64,000 nucleotides of DNA from Streptomyces sp. NBC_01775 (GCF_035917675.1 NZ_CP109104.1:186001-250000); one strand, 5' to 3'. Positions 19,405-28,338 are shown, counted from the stretch's first letter. Notes: generated by a model from the sequence alone, not told the origin. Translations and numbers: made by a program.

Positions 19405-21987
19405 TCATTCCGTGGCGATGGCGCGCAGCACGTCGAGCCCGGCCGCCCGGCGCGCCGGGCGCCAGCCCGCTGCGAGCCCGGCGCCGAGGCCGACGAGCGC
19501 CACGACGGTGAGCTGGAGGGGCGGCAGACTCAGCACGCTCAGCCCTCTGCTGTCGGTGGCCCGCACCAGCGCCCAGCCCAGGAAGCCGCCCAGGCCCAGC
19601 CCGCCGGCCGTGCCGAAGGCCGCGACCAGCAGCGACTCCCAGCGCACCATCGCGCGCAGCTGGGCGCGGGTCTGGCCGACCGCGCGCAGCAGCCCCAGCT
19701 CCCTGGTGCGTTCATGGACGGCGAGGGTGAGGGTGTTGGCGATGCCCAGCAGGGCGATGAGGACGGCCAGGACGAGCAGGGCGTAGACGAGTGTCAGCAT
19801 CATGTCGATGCCGCCGGCGGCCGACTGGGCGTACTCGTCGCGGGTCTGCACGTCCGGCTCGCCGTAGCGCTCGGCTACCTCGGCGACCGCTGCCTGGCCC
19901 TCTTCCTGGGAGACGCCGTCCTTGAAGGAGACGGACAGCAAACTGTCGGCGTCCTGGGTGCGGTGCGGGGCCCAGGCCCGGTGGGTGATGACGTAGTCGC
20001 CGGTCAGCTCGCCGGTCTCGTAGACGGCGCGCACGGTGAAGCGCTCTTTCCGGCCGTCGGTGAAGGTGAGCGCGACGGTGGAGCCCGGCTTCCAGCCGTT
20101 GCCCTCGGCCTTGCTCCGGGAGACCGCCAGGCCGTCCTTGCCGAGGCGGGCGAGGGAGCCGTCCACCTGGCCCAGGTTCATCACCTCGGGCAGCTTGGCC
20201 GGATCGGTCACCGTCAGCTCCTGGCCGGAGCCGTCGACGCGGGCGACGCCCTGGCCGAGGCCGAGCGCGGTGTCCACCTCGGGGAGCTTCTGCAGGGCCG
20301 GGCCAAGCTTGGGGCTCAGGCCGCTGCCGCCCGCGCCGAAGCCCGGGGTGCTGACGGCGACATCGCCGGCGAAGTTGCGCCCGACGGTCTCGTCCATCAT
20401 CGACTTCAGCGACGCGGCGAAGACCGTGAAGAGGGTGACCACGGCGACGCCGATCATCAGCGCGGTCGCCGTGGCGGCCGTGCGTTTGGGGCTGCGCAGC
20501 GCGTTGCGCTGGGCGAGTGCCCCGGTCCTGCCGCGCAGCCCGGCGAGGGGACCGCCGAGGGCGCGTACGGCGAGCGCGGCGGCCGGCGGCCCCAGGACGA
20601 TGAACGCGGCGAGCACGGCGACGGCGCCGGTCGCGGTCATGGGCACGGACCTGCTGCTCTCCGCGGCGCCCACGGCGGCGAGCGCGATGCCGCCCGCGCC
20701 GAGCAGCACGCCGGAGGCGGCGCGTCCGTGTGAGACGCGGGTGGTCTCCACGGCGGTCTCGCGCAGTGCCGCCAGCGGTGCGGTGCGTCCGGCGCGTACG
20801 GCGGGCAGCAGCGCGGAGCCGAGGCAGACCAGGATGCCGACCCCGAACGGCAGCAGCATGGACAGCGCGCTGATGGCCAGCGAGCCTTCCGGGAAGGGGA
20901 ACCCGATCGCCGGGAAGAGGGCCTGGAGTCCGGCGGCGATGCCGATCCCGGCGCCGAGGCCAACGGCCGAGGAGACGGCTCCGACGACGGCGGCCTCGGC
21001 CAGCGTGGTGCTCAGCACCTGGCGCCGGGAGGCGCCGAGCGCCCGCAGGAGCGCGTTCTCGCGGGTGCGCTGGGCGACGACGATGGCGAAGGTGTTGTGG
21101 ATCGAGAAGATCGCCACCAGCAGGGCGATGCCGGAGAAGACCAGCAGGAGGCTGGTGAAGAGCGTCAGGAACTGGCCCGAGAGGTTGTCGAGGTTCTCGT
21201 CGGCCGCCTGCTGTCCCGTGACGGCCTCGACGCCGTCGGGCAGCCTGGACTCCAGCCGGTCGGCGAGCTGTTGCCCGCTGGTGCCGTCGGTGGCGCGCAC
21301 CTTGAGGGAGGCGGCCAGGCCGGGTGCGGGCATGAGGTACTTCTCCGCGTCGGCGCGGGTCATCCCCGTGAAGGTGGACTGCGCCATGCCGCTTTCGCCG
21401 CCGAAGGTTGCCAGGCCGACGATCTTCACCTTGACCGGGTCGGGGGTGCGCAGGGTGGTGGTGTCCCCGATCCTCAGCTTGCCGGTGTCGGCCGCGCCCT
21501 CGTTGAGGACGACCTCGCCGGGTGCGCGGGGTGCGCGGCCCTGGGACAGGTCGTAGGGGTTCAGGCGCGGGTCGCGGAGCCAGTTGCCCGCCGTGGTGGG
21601 CGGGCCGTCGCCGCCGACGGGTTCGCCGTCGGAGCCGATGAGCTGTCCGGCGCCCTCGATGCTGGGTTCGGCCGCGGCGACACCGGGGGTCTTACGGACG
21701 GCGGCGAGGCTGTCGCGGACCCGCAGCGGGTTCCGGGTGCCCATGGCGTCGTCGGAAGTGGTGATGACGCTGTCGCTGCGGACCACGGCGTCGGTGCCGC
21801 TGGTGGCGTTGCCGAACATCGAGTCGAAGCCGGCCCGCAGGGTGTCGCCCATGACAAGCGTGCCGACGAGGAAGGCGACGCCCAGCAGCACGGCGGAGAA
21901 GGTGCCGGCGAAGCGTCTCTTGTGGGTGCGCAGCGAGGCGAGGCTGAGCCGGAGCGCGGTGCGGGCGCTGCCCTCGGCGGTGCTCAT
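19405..21987 (-). CDS. ABC transporter permease, FtsX/MacB type
   Basis: The 860-residue permease has the MacB/FtsX tandem architecture. An N-terminal membrane helix (ALRLSLASLRTHKRRFAG...VLLGVAFLVGTLVM) is followed by a large extracytoplasmic domain (about 50-255). The first FtsX core (about 260-480) contains LLVFSGIALLVAIFSIHNTF and RTRENALLRALGASRRQVL. A second half has its own extracytoplasmic domain and a final FtsX core containing LLVLAVLIALLGIANTLTL, RTRELGLLRAVGQTRAQL and a C-terminal GWRPARRAAGLDVLRAIATE. Such systems export lipids, peptides or antibiotics, or release lipoproteins. The ATG overlaps the stop of the ATPase gene upstream by 4 bp. Substrate unknown. Confidence 0.95.
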   Translation of the reverse strand: MSTAEGSARTALRLSLASLRTHKRRFAGTFSAVLLGVAFLVGTLVMGDTLRAGFDSMFGNATSGTDAVVRSDSVITTSDDAMGTRNPLRVRDSLAAVRKTPGVAAAEPSIEGAGQLIGSDGEPVGGDGPPTTAGNWLRDPRLNPYDLSQGRAPRAPGEVVLNEGAADTGKLRIGDTTTLRTPDPVKVKIVGLATFGGESGMAQSTFTGMTRADAEKYLMPAPGLAASLKVRATDGTSGQQLADRLESRLPDGVEAVTGQQAADENLDNLSGQFLTLFTSLLLVFSGIALLVAIFSIHNTFAIVVAQRTRENALLRALGASRRQVLSTTLAEAAVVGAVSSAVGLGAGIGIAAGLQALFPAIGFPFPEGSLAISALSMLLPFGVGILVCLGSALLPAVRAGRTAPLAALRETAVETTRVSHGRAASGVLLGAGGIALAAVGAAESSRSVPMTATGAVAVLAAFIVLGPPAAALAVRALGGPLAGLRGRTGALAQRNALRSPKRTAATATALMIGVAVVTLFTVFAASLKSMMDETVGRNFAGDVAVSTPGFGAGGSGLSPKLGPALQKLPEVDTALGLGQGVARVDGSGQELTVTDPAKLPEVMNLGQVDGSLARLGKDGLAVSRSKAEGNGWKPGSTVALTFTDGRKERFTVRAVYETGELTGDYVITHRAWAPHRTQDADSLLSVSFKDGVSQEEGQAAVAEVAERYGEPDVQTRDEYAQSAAGGIDMMLTLVYALLVLAVLIALLGIANTLTLAVHERTRELGLLRAVGQTRAQLRAMVRWESLLVAAFGTAGGLGLGGFLGWALVRATDSRGLSVLSLPPLQLTVVALVGLGAGLAAGWRPARRAAGLDVLRAIATE

Positions 21988-22904
21988 GTGACCAGCCCCG
22001 CGCGGTCGTAGGACTTGAGCTGGTCCAGCACGCGCTCGGCGGTGGGCTTCTCCATGCGGCCGACGAGCCGCCCGTCGGCGAGGAAGACCACCTCGTCGGC
22101 GTGTGCGGCGGCCACCGGGTCGTGGGTGACCATCACGACGGTGCGGCCCATCCGGCGCACCGCCTCGCCGAGCAGTCCGAGGACCTCTTCTCCCGAGCGG
22201 GAGTCGAGGTTGCCGGTGGGCTCGTCGGCGAAGACGACCTCGGGACGGCTCGCGAGGGCGCGGGCGACGGCGACGCGCTGCTGCTGGCCGCCGGACAGTT
22301 CGCCGGGCCGGTGGTGGAGCCGGTCGCCGAGCCCGACGACGTCGATGAGGGACCGGGTCCACTCGGCGTCGGGGCGGCTGCCGGCCAGGTCCTGGGGCAG
22401 GGTGACGTTCTCGGCGACGGTCAGGGTCGGCAGCAGGTTGAACGCCTGGAAGACGAAGCCGACGCGCTCCCGGCGCAGCAGCGTGAGCCGCTTGTCGCTG
22501 AGGGCGCCCAGCTCGGTGGCGCCGATGTGGGCCTGGCCCGAGGTAAGGGTGTCGAGCCCGGCGGCGCAGTGCATGAGGGTGGACTTGCCGGAGCCCGAGG
22601 GGCCCATGATGGCCGTGAAGCGTCCGGTGGTGAAGCCGAGGGTGACGCCGTCGAGGGCGCGGACCTCCGTGTCACCGCTGCCGTAGACCTTCACGGCAGC
22701 GGTGACACGGGCGGCTGCGGTGTCACGCGCCCCCTCCTGACCCGCTTCTCCGCCCCCGCGGCCTCCCACAGGCCACACCATCGCCTGCGACCCGGCAGCC
22801 GCACGTGCGTCGCGCACCCCCTCCTGACTCGCTTCTCCGCCCCCGCGGCCTCCCACAGGCCACACCATCGCCTGCGACCCGGCAGCCGCACGTGCGTCGC
22901 TCAT
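21984..22904 (-). CDS. ABC transporter ATP-binding protein, MacB/LolD type
   Basis: The 306-residue ATPase powers the FtsX-type permease that follows. Visible motifs are Walker A MGPSGSGKSTLMHC (near residue 105), the Q-loop VFQAFNLLP, signature LSGGQQQRVAVARAL, Walker B VVFADEPTGNLDS and the His switch VMVTHDP. The first 60 residues are odd: two successive copies of a 29-residue sequence (residues 3-31 and 32-60), encoded by a near-perfect 87-bp direct repeat, precede a normal LolD-like domain. The ATG at 22904 has an AAGGA site and overlaps the SHOCT gene stop (ATGA), which supports translation of the repeat. A later GTG near residue 68 would give a more usual N-terminus. Confidence 0.93.
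   Translation of the reverse strand: MSDARAAAGSQAMVWPVGGRGGGEASQEGVRDARAAAGSQAMVWPVGGRGGGEAGQEGARDTAAARVTAAVKVYGSGDTEVRALDGVTLGFTTGRFTAIMGPSGSGKSTLMHCAAGLDTLTSGQAHIGATELGALSDKRLTLLRRERVGFVFQAFNLLPTLTVAENVTLPQDLAGSRPDAEWTRSLIDVVGLGDRLHHRPGELSGGQQQRVAVARALASRPEVVFADEPTGNLDSRSGEEVLGLLGEAVRRMGRTVVMVTHDPVAAAHADEVVFLADGRLVGRMEKPTAERVLDQLKSYDRAGLVT
22725..22898. repeat. 87-bp tandem duplication inside the ABC ATPase gene
   Basis: Bases 22725-22811 and 22812-22898 are near-identical direct copies. They keep the reading frame and differ at only a few positions, changing Ser-Gln-Glu-Gly-Val to Gly-Gln-Glu-Gly-Ala. The duplication looks recent. Confidence 0.85.
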
Positions 22905-23221
22905 GCGGCACCGTCCTTGGACTCGCCGTGCCGCTCACGGACGCTCTCGTTCAGTACGGAGGCGCGGCGCCAGTACTCGTCCTCGTCGATCTCGCCCTGT
23001 GCGAAGCGGCGGTCGAGCATGCCGAGCGCGGTGTCGGGTCCGTGTGCGGAGGCTGCGGCCGGCGCGTGCCGCTGGTGCTGCCAGGGTCCGCGACGGCCGC
23101 GCCACACGGTGCGGCGCAGCAGGATGACGCCTCCCGCGATCACGGTCGCCCAGATCAGCGGGAAGAGCAGGATCCAGGGCCCGGGGCCCCCGCCGTCGTG
23201 CCATTGCGCCAGGGTCTGCAT
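22901..23221 (-). CDS. Small membrane protein with C-terminal SHOCT domain
   Basis: The 106-residue protein has one membrane segment (about 14-34; PWILLFPLIWATVIAGGVILL), a basic stop-transfer RRTVWRGRRG, an Ala/His-rich linker, and a C-terminal SHOCT-type helix hairpin (ALGMLDRRFAQGEIDEDEYWRRASVL). SHOCT modules are oligomerisation or localisation elements. The ATG at 23221 has a GAGGACC site; an ATG 36 bp further upstream is possible. It is first in the operon with the ABC exporter and overlaps the ATPase gene by 4 bp, which suggests a role with the transporter. Confidence 0.85.
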   Translation of the reverse strand: MQTLAQWHDGGGPGPWILLFPLIWATVIAGGVILLRRTVWRGRRGPWQHQRHAPAAASAHGPDTALGMLDRRFAQGEIDEDEYWRRASVLNESVRERHGESKDGAA

Positions 23222-23500
23222 GGTCCTCAGCTCCTCGGTCGGTGTGGTGCCTTTCACTACCGAGAGTGGCTGTGGAGGGGGGTCCGGGTCGTCGTACGGC
23301 CGGCGGCCGTAGGGATACCCCGCCGGGAGTAGCGGGCGGTCTTCGGGCTGCTCCCGGCGGCGGGCAGGAGGTCGGCGGGCGGGTTCGAGGTCCTTGACGA
23401 GGAACCCGCAAGCGGGCGGGGTGGCCGGTGAAGCCGCCCTCCGGGCGTGCTCCGGCCCGCGGTTGGCCCTCCGGGGATGACGCGCTCGGGTGTGTCGCGG
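23222..23500. other. Intergenic region before the ABC exporter operon
   Basis: This 279-bp stretch between the GNAT gene stop and the SHOCT gene start has no recognisable gene. A CCCGC-AA-GCGGG dyad near 23406-23417 may contribute to termination of the GNAT gene. No convincing promoter was found by eye. Confidence 0.4.
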
Positions 23501-24109
23501 CTACTTCCCGGGGCGTAGCCGTCCGTGCTGCCCGGCGGGAAGGAGAGCGCGGGTCTCGGCGCGCATGCACACGCGGGGCCAGCGGTCGAGACCGGCCTCC
23601 TTCTCCGAGCGGCGGATCTCGCGCAGCCCCGGGGAGAGTTCGTGTACGGCCAGCACGCGGAAGCCGAGTCGCTCGTAGTAGGGCGCGTTCCAGGGGACGC
23701 CGGTGAAGGTGCTGAGGGTCAGCGCGGGCACCCTGTCCGCCGCGGCGCGCCGAGCCAGGTGCCGGATGAGGGCGCGTCCGATGCCGCGGCGGGCGTTGTC
23801 CGGATGGACGGAGATCTGCTCGATGTGCAGGCAGCCGTCGAGAGGTTCGACGAGCGCGTAGGCGACGGGCAGGTCTCCTGCGCCCTCTTCTCCCCCTGCG
23901 TCCGGCGCCTCCGGCGCGTCCCGGGCGGCTTCTCCGCCGCTGACGACCCAGAGCCCCCCGGATTCCGCGTAGCCGCTCAGGGCGGCCGTCGAAGGGGGTT
24001 CGTCGTCGGCTATCTCCGTCATGCCGATGTCGCGGAACCACCGTCCCGCCGCGCGTTCGATGTCCTGGAGCCGCCCCAGCTCGTGCCGGGCGCCCGCTCT
24101 GATTCGCAT
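23501..24109 (-). CDS. GNAT-family N-acetyltransferase
   Basis: The 202-residue protein has the GNAT fold. The N-terminal helix AGARHELGRLQDIERAAGRWF is followed by strands around GGLWVVSGG and VAYALVEPLDGCLHIEQISV, then the acetyl-CoA loop VHPDNARRGIGRALIRHLAR (R-x-x-G-x-G near residue 120), and the final YYERLGFRVLAVHEL strand. The ATG at 24109 has AGGA upstream. It starts 4 bp after the ROK regulator stop, so the two are co-transcribed. Substrate unknown. Confidence 0.9.
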   Translation of the reverse strand: MRIRAGARHELGRLQDIERAAGRWFRDIGMTEIADDEPPSTAALSGYAESGGLWVVSGGEAARDAPEAPDAGGEEGAGDLPVAYALVEPLDGCLHIEQISVHPDNARRGIGRALIRHLARRAAADRVPALTLSTFTGVPWNAPYYERLGFRVLAVHELSPGLREIRRSEKEAGLDRWPRVCMRAETRALLPAGQHGRLRPGK

Positions 24110-24113
24110 GGGG

Positions 24114-25346
24114 CTATCCTCCCAGCGCCCCCAGCGGGTCATCGAGCACGGGCTGCCAGGCCAGTTCGGCCGCGCCGACCAGGGAACTGTGGTCCAGCGA
24201 GCTGGGGATGACGGGCACGCCGCCGCTGCGGCCCCACAGGCTGCGGTCGGCGACCACGCCGCGCAGCCGCTCCCCGTCGGCCTCCACCAGGGCGCGGTGC
24301 AGTCCGGCCAGGACGATGCGGTCGGGGTTGAGGATGTTGACCAGCCCGGCCAGGCCCTGTCCGAGCCGGTCGATGAGCGTGCCCGCCGCGCGGCGCACAG
24401 CCGGGTCGGTGCCGTACTCCTCGTGCACCATCGTGCTCGCCTGGTGCAGCAGCGAGTTCTCGGGGCCCGCGCGGCGGCCGGCGGCGTCGAAGAGCGCGGT
24501 GGGGTCGGTCTCCACGTCCAGGCAGCCCCGGCTGCCGCAGTGGCAGGGGCGCCCTCCCGGGTCGACGGTCAGGTGGCCGACCTCCAGGGCGAGCCCCGAA
24601 CTCCCGGTGTGCAGCCGCCCGTCGAGGACCAGCGCGCCGCCGACACCGTGGTGTCCCGTGCCGACGACGAGCAGGTGGCGGGCGCCACGGCCGGCGCCGT
24701 GCCGGTGTTCGGCCAGCGCGGCGACGTTGAGGTCGTTGCCGGCGAAGCCCGTCACCGGCGGCGCTCCGGAGGGGCCGGGGATGCCGGCGTCGGCGAGGCA
24801 GGCTCGGAAGATGTCGCGGACGGGCGCACCGGCCTCCCAGGCGAGGTGCAGCGGGTTGAGCGCGGTGCCTTCCGGTTCGGCGACGGCCGAGGGGACGGCG
24901 AGCCCGGCGCCGACGCAGCGCCGCCCGGCGGCGCGCAGCAACTCCGCTCCCGTGGCGACGACTTCGCCGAGCACCTGCGCCGGATCGGCGTCGATGGCGC
25001 AGCAGCCGGGCGCGGTGGCGACGAGGTGTCCGCCGAGGCCGACGAGCGCCGCGCGGTATCCGTCCGAGTGCACCTGGGCCGCCAGCACCACGGGGCCTCG
25101 CGGGTCGACGGCGAGGCGGTGCGAGGGGCGGCCCTGGGTGCCGACGGGCGCTGTGGGGTGGGCGTCGACGGTGATGAGCCCGAGGGACTCCAGCTCCGCC
25201 GCGACGGCCCCGGCCGTCGCGCGGGTCACGCCGAGCTCGGCGGTCAGCACCGCGCGGGTGGGCGCCTGCCCGGTATGGACCAGCTCCAGTGCGGGTCCCA
25301 GGGCCGAACGCCCTCTCTCCAACCTTGTTGTACGCGTCTGGGTCAC
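24114..25346 (-). CDS. ROK-family transcriptional regulator
   Basis: This 410-residue protein is a ROK repressor: an N-terminal winged helix (about 15-65; ALELVHTGQAPTRAVLTAEL, RATAGAVAAELESLGL) plus a sugar-kinase-like ROK domain with GRPSHRLAVDPRGPVVLAAQ, LEVGHLTVDPGGRPCHCGSRGCLDVE (the zinc CxCGxxGC motif near residue 265) and NPDRIVLAGLH. It probably senses a sugar or sugar derivative and controls the divergent MFS transporter and itself. The GTG at 25346 has no clear Shine-Dalgarno. Its start is only 17 bp from the transporter start, so the mRNAs are likely leaderless and the promoters interlocked. Confidence 0.92.
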   Translation of the reverse strand: MTQTRTTRLERGRSALGPALELVHTGQAPTRAVLTAELGVTRATAGAVAAELESLGLITVDAHPTAPVGTQGRPSHRLAVDPRGPVVLAAQVHSDGYRAALVGLGGHLVATAPGCCAIDADPAQVLGEVVATGAELLRAAGRRCVGAGLAVPSAVAEPEGTALNPLHLAWEAGAPVRDIFRACLADAGIPGPSGAPPVTGFAGNDLNVAALAEHRHGAGRGARHLLVVGTGHHGVGGALVLDGRLHTGSSGLALEVGHLTVDPGGRPCHCGSRGCLDVETDPTALFDAAGRRAGPENSLLHQASTMVHEEYGTDPAVRRAAGTLIDRLGQGLAGLVNILNPDRIVLAGLHRALVEADGERLRGVVADRSLWGRSGGVPVIPSSLDHSSLVGAAELAWQPVLDDPLGALGG

Positions 25347-25357
25347 GGCTCTATTCT
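25328..25357 (+). promoter_or_regulatory. Promoter of the MFS gene, leaderless arrangement
   Basis: TTGTAC (25328-25333) and TATTCT (25352-25357) are 18 nt apart. The GTG start of the transporter at 25364 begins 7 nt after the -10, exactly where transcription should start. The -35 region lies inside the coding sequence of the divergent ROK gene. Confidence 0.6.
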
Positions 25358-25363
25358 CTCTTT

Positions 25364-26599
25364 GTGCCGACACTAAACAAAATACGGTCGGCGCTCGCCG
25401 GCTCGAAGGGGCGCGCCAGTCAGTCTCCCACCGCCGCCCCCTCCCCGGACCTGCGCCGCTTCCGTGCCGCACTCACCGCCTTCTTCGCACTCGACGGCTT
25501 CGTCTTCGCCGGATGGGTCGTCCGTATCCCCGCCGTCAAGGAGCAGACCGGAGCCTCGGCCGGCGCGCTGGGGCTGGCCCTGCTGGGCGTCTCGGCGGGC
25601 GCCGTGGCCACGATGGTGCTCACCGGCCGGCTGTGCTCCCGGTTCGGCAACCAACCCGTGGTCCTCACCTGCGCGTTCCTCCTCCCCCTGAGCGTCGCAC
25701 TGCCCCCGCTGACGCATTCCGCGCTCACGCTGGGGCTCGTGCTGCTGGTCTTCGGCGTCGCCTACGGCGGGATGAACGTCGCGCTCAACAGCACGGCCGT
25801 CGACCTGATAGCCGCCCTGCGCCGCCCGGTGATGCCCGGCTTCCACGCGGCCTTCAGCCTCGGCGGCATGCTCGGCGCCGGGCTCGGCGGCTTTCTGGCG
25901 GGGCACCTGAGCGTCACCCGCCATCTGCTGCTGCTGACGGTCACGGGGCTGGCCGTGGCGGCACTCGGCACCCGGCCCCTGACGCGCTACGAGCCGCGGC
26001 CCGCACAGCGCGCCGACCGTCCGGGAGACGCCGCGCGGCCGTCCGGGCGGGCGCGCCGGCTGGTCGCGGTGCTCGGGCTGATCGCGCTGTGCACGGCTTA
26101 CGGCGAGGGCGCGCTGGCCGACTGGAGCGCACTGCACCTGACCGACGACCTGGGCGCGAGCGCGGGCATGGCCGCTTCCGGATACTCGGTGTTCGCGGGC
26201 GCCATGACTCTCGGGCGGCTCTCGGGCACCACGCTGGTCGAACGGCTCGGCCCCGGGCGGGTGTTGATCGCCGGCGGCGCGCTGGGCAGCTGCGGGATGC
26301 TGCTGGGGTCGCTGGGCCCTTCGGTGTGGCTGGTGCTGGCCGGCTTCGTGCTGACCGGGCTGGGGCTGGCCAACGTCTTCCCCATAGCCATCGGCAGGGC
26401 GGGCGACCTGGCGGGCCCCGGCGGTGTCGCCGCGGCCTCCACCTTCGGCTACGGGGGCATCCTGCTGGGCCCCGTAGCCATCGGGTTCCTGACGGACTGG
26501 TTCTCGCTGACGGCCGCGCTGCTGACGGTCGCGGTGCTGGCGGCCTTCGCCTCCCTGACCGCCTGGGCGACGCGGCACGCGGTACTGCCGGAAGAGTGA
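25364..26599 (+). CDS. Major facilitator superfamily transporter
   Basis: The 411-residue protein has about 12 membrane segments. Helix 1 is FRAALTAFFALDGFVFAGWVVRIPAVK; LVLLVFGVAYGGMNVALNSTAVDLI, AAFSLGGMLGAGLGG, VLGLIALCTAYGEGALADWSALHL, VWLVLAGFVLTGLGLANVFPIAI and FGYGGILLGPVAIGFLTDWF are further segments. It resembles the FucP/YbjJ-like MFS subgroup often paired with ROK regulators, so sugar or sugar-derivative transport is the best inference. The GTG at 25364 lacks a Shine-Dalgarno and coincides with the predicted transcription start. The N-terminal 30 residues are basic and non-conserved. Confidence 0.92.
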   Translation: MPTLNKIRSALAGSKGRASQSPTAAPSPDLRRFRAALTAFFALDGFVFAGWVVRIPAVKEQTGASAGALGLALLGVSAGAVATMVLTGRLCSRFGNQPVVLTCAFLLPLSVALPPLTHSALTLGLVLLVFGVAYGGMNVALNSTAVDLIAALRRPVMPGFHAAFSLGGMLGAGLGGFLAGHLSVTRHLLLLTVTGLAVAALGTRPLTRYEPRPAQRADRPGDAARPSGRARRLVAVLGLIALCTAYGEGALADWSALHLTDDLGASAGMAASGYSVFAGAMTLGRLSGTTLVERLGPGRVLIAGGALGSCGMLLGSLGPSVWLVLAGFVLTGLGLANVFPIAIGRAGDLAGPGGVAAASTFGYGGILLGPVAIGFLTDWFSLTAALLTVAVLAAFASLTAWATRHAVLPEE

Positions 26600-26706
26600 A
26601 CGGGCGGGCGGACGCCCCGGAGAGAGGCGGGGAGTGGCCAGAATCCATCGATTGTCGTCATCCTGGCCAGTGTTTCCGTACCGCGGTGCGCGGCAGAGTG
26701 GTGTGC

Positions 26707-27558
26707 ATGATCAACGAATGGACACTGGCCCGCACCTACGAGAGCGCGAACGGGACCGTGCGCTGGGCCGCGCTCGGGGACCCGGCCCTGCCGCCCGTCG
26801 TCCTGCTGCACGGGACGCCCTGGTCCTCGTACACCTGGCGCGAGGTCGCACGGGCCCTCGCGGCGAGCCACCGGGTGTACGTGTGGGACATGCCCGGCTA
26901 CGGGACGTCGGCGAAGTACGAGGGCCAGGACGTCTCGCTGGGGGCACAGGCGCGGGTCTTCACCGAGCTGCTGGCCCACTGGGGCCTGGAGCGTCCGGCC
27001 GTACTGGCACACGACTTCGGCGGCACGGTCGCCATGCGCGCCCATCTGCTGCACGGCGCGGCGTTCGAACGGCTGGCGCTGGTGGACGTGGTGGTGGCCT
27101 TCGACTCCTGGGGCTCGCCCACCTACAAGCTGATGGGCGCTCACCCGGAGATCTTCTCCCAGCTGCCGCCCGCGCTGCACCGGGCGCTGGTACGGGAGTA
27201 CATCTCCTCGGCCAGCTCGCCGGGGCTGCACCCGGACGTGCTCGACCGGCTGACGGAGCCGTGGCTGGGAGAGGCGGGACAGCCGGCCTTCTTCCGCCAG
27301 ATCGCGCAGAACGACCACCGCTGGACCCGGGAGGCGGAGGTGAAGTACGGCGAGACAGCGATGCCGGTGCTCGTCTGCTGGGGCGCCGACGACACCTGGA
27401 TCGCGGCGGACAACGCCCATGAGCTGGCCGGCCGGATCCCGGGGGCACAGCTGCGGCTGATCGAGGGCGCGGGCCATCTCGTACAGGAGGACACCCCGGC
27501 CCAGCTGACCGCGGCGCTGGTCCGGTTCCTGCTCGACGACGCGGTTGTCCGCCGATAA
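26707..27558 (+). CDS. Alpha/beta-hydrolase (haloalkane dehalogenase/epoxide hydrolase-like)
   Basis: The 283-residue enzyme has the HGTPWSSYTWREVA oxyanion region (near residue 35) and nucleophile elbow LAHDFGGTVAM, with Asp as nucleophile near residue 101. An Asp nucleophile points to the dehalogenase/epoxide-hydrolase branch instead of serine esterases. The acid lies in WGADDTWI and the catalytic His in IEGAGHLVQED. ATG at 26707 gives the standard N-terminus, though the ribosome site is weak. It stands alone between the MFS gene and a convergent response regulator. Natural substrate unknown. Confidence 0.9.
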   Translation: MINEWTLARTYESANGTVRWAALGDPALPPVVLLHGTPWSSYTWREVARALAASHRVYVWDMPGYGTSAKYEGQDVSLGAQARVFTELLAHWGLERPAVLAHDFGGTVAMRAHLLHGAAFERLALVDVVVAFDSWGSPTYKLMGAHPEIFSQLPPALHRALVREYISSASSPGLHPDVLDRLTEPWLGEAGQPAFFRQIAQNDHRWTREAEVKYGETAMPVLVCWGADDTWIAADNAHELAGRIPGAQLRLIEGAGHLVQEDTPAQLTAALVRFLLDDAVVRR

Positions 27559-27634
27559 ATGACGGTGGTCGCCAGTGATGGATGTGGCGGCTTCACGGCA
27601 TCCGGGGGCGCGGCCAGGTTCGGTCCGGCGGCGT

Positions 27635-28300
27635 TCAGCCGAGCCAGCCGGGGCGGACCAGGCCCGACTCGTAGGCCAGGACAACCAGTTGGGCGCGGTC
27701 GCGGGCGCCCAGCTTCACCATCGTGCGGCTCACATGGGTCTTGGCGGTGAGCGGGGAGACCACGAGGCGGCGCGCGATCTCCTCGTTGGACAGCCCTATG
27801 CCCACGAGCGCCATCACCTCCCGCTCCCGCTCGGTGAGTTCGGCCAACCCCTCGGCCGCCGCGGGCTCCTTCGAGCGGGCGGCGAACTCCTCAATCAGCC
27901 GCCGGGTGACGCCCGGTGACAGCAGCGCGTCGCCGTCGACCACCGCGCGCACCGCCCGGACCAGCTCCTCCGGCTCGGTGTCCTTGACGAGGAAGCCGGA
28001 GGCTCCGGAGCGGATCGCCTCGAAGACGTACTCGTCCAGCTCGAAGGTGGTCAGCATGACGACCTTCACCCCGGCCAGCGCCGGGTCGCCGGTGATGCGG
28101 CGGGTGGCGGCGAGGCCGTCCACCAGCGGCATACGGATGTCCATCAGGACCAGATCGGGGGCGAGTTCACGCACCAGCGCGACCGCCTCCTCGCCGTCCG
28201 CCGCCTCCCCCGCGACCTCGATGTCGGGCTGGGCGTCCAGCAGCGCACGGAACCCCGCACGCACGAGGAGCTGGTCGTCGGCGAGCAGTACGCGGATCAC
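27635..28300 (-). CDS. Two-component response regulator, NarL/LuxR family
   Basis: The 221-residue regulator has a receiver domain (1-120) with IRVLLADDQLLVRAGFRALL, the phospho-acceptor Asp in PDLVLMDIRMP (near residue 52) and MLTTFELDEYVFEAI. A C-terminal LuxR helix-turn-helix follows (about 150-215; LTEREREVMALVGIGLSNEE, SPLTAKTHVSRTMVKLG). The GTG at 28300 has a GGAG site and the classical N-terminus. A GTG at 28342 overlapping the kinase stop (GTGA) is an alternative that adds 14 residues. It forms an operon with the sensor kinase upstream. Its target is unknown. Confidence 0.93.
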   Translation of the reverse strand: MIRVLLADDQLLVRAGFRALLDAQPDIEVAGEAADGEEAVALVRELAPDLVLMDIRMPLVDGLAATRRITGDPALAGVKVVMLTTFELDEYVFEAIRSGASGFLVKDTEPEELVRAVRAVVDGDALLSPGVTRRLIEEFAARSKEPAAAEGLAELTEREREVMALVGIGLSNEEIARRLVVSPLTAKTHVSRTMVKLGARDRAQLVVLAYESGLVRPGWLG

Positions 28301-28338
28301 GGTGTCTCCATTCGAGTCCTCGCGGGCGTCCGGCGCGG

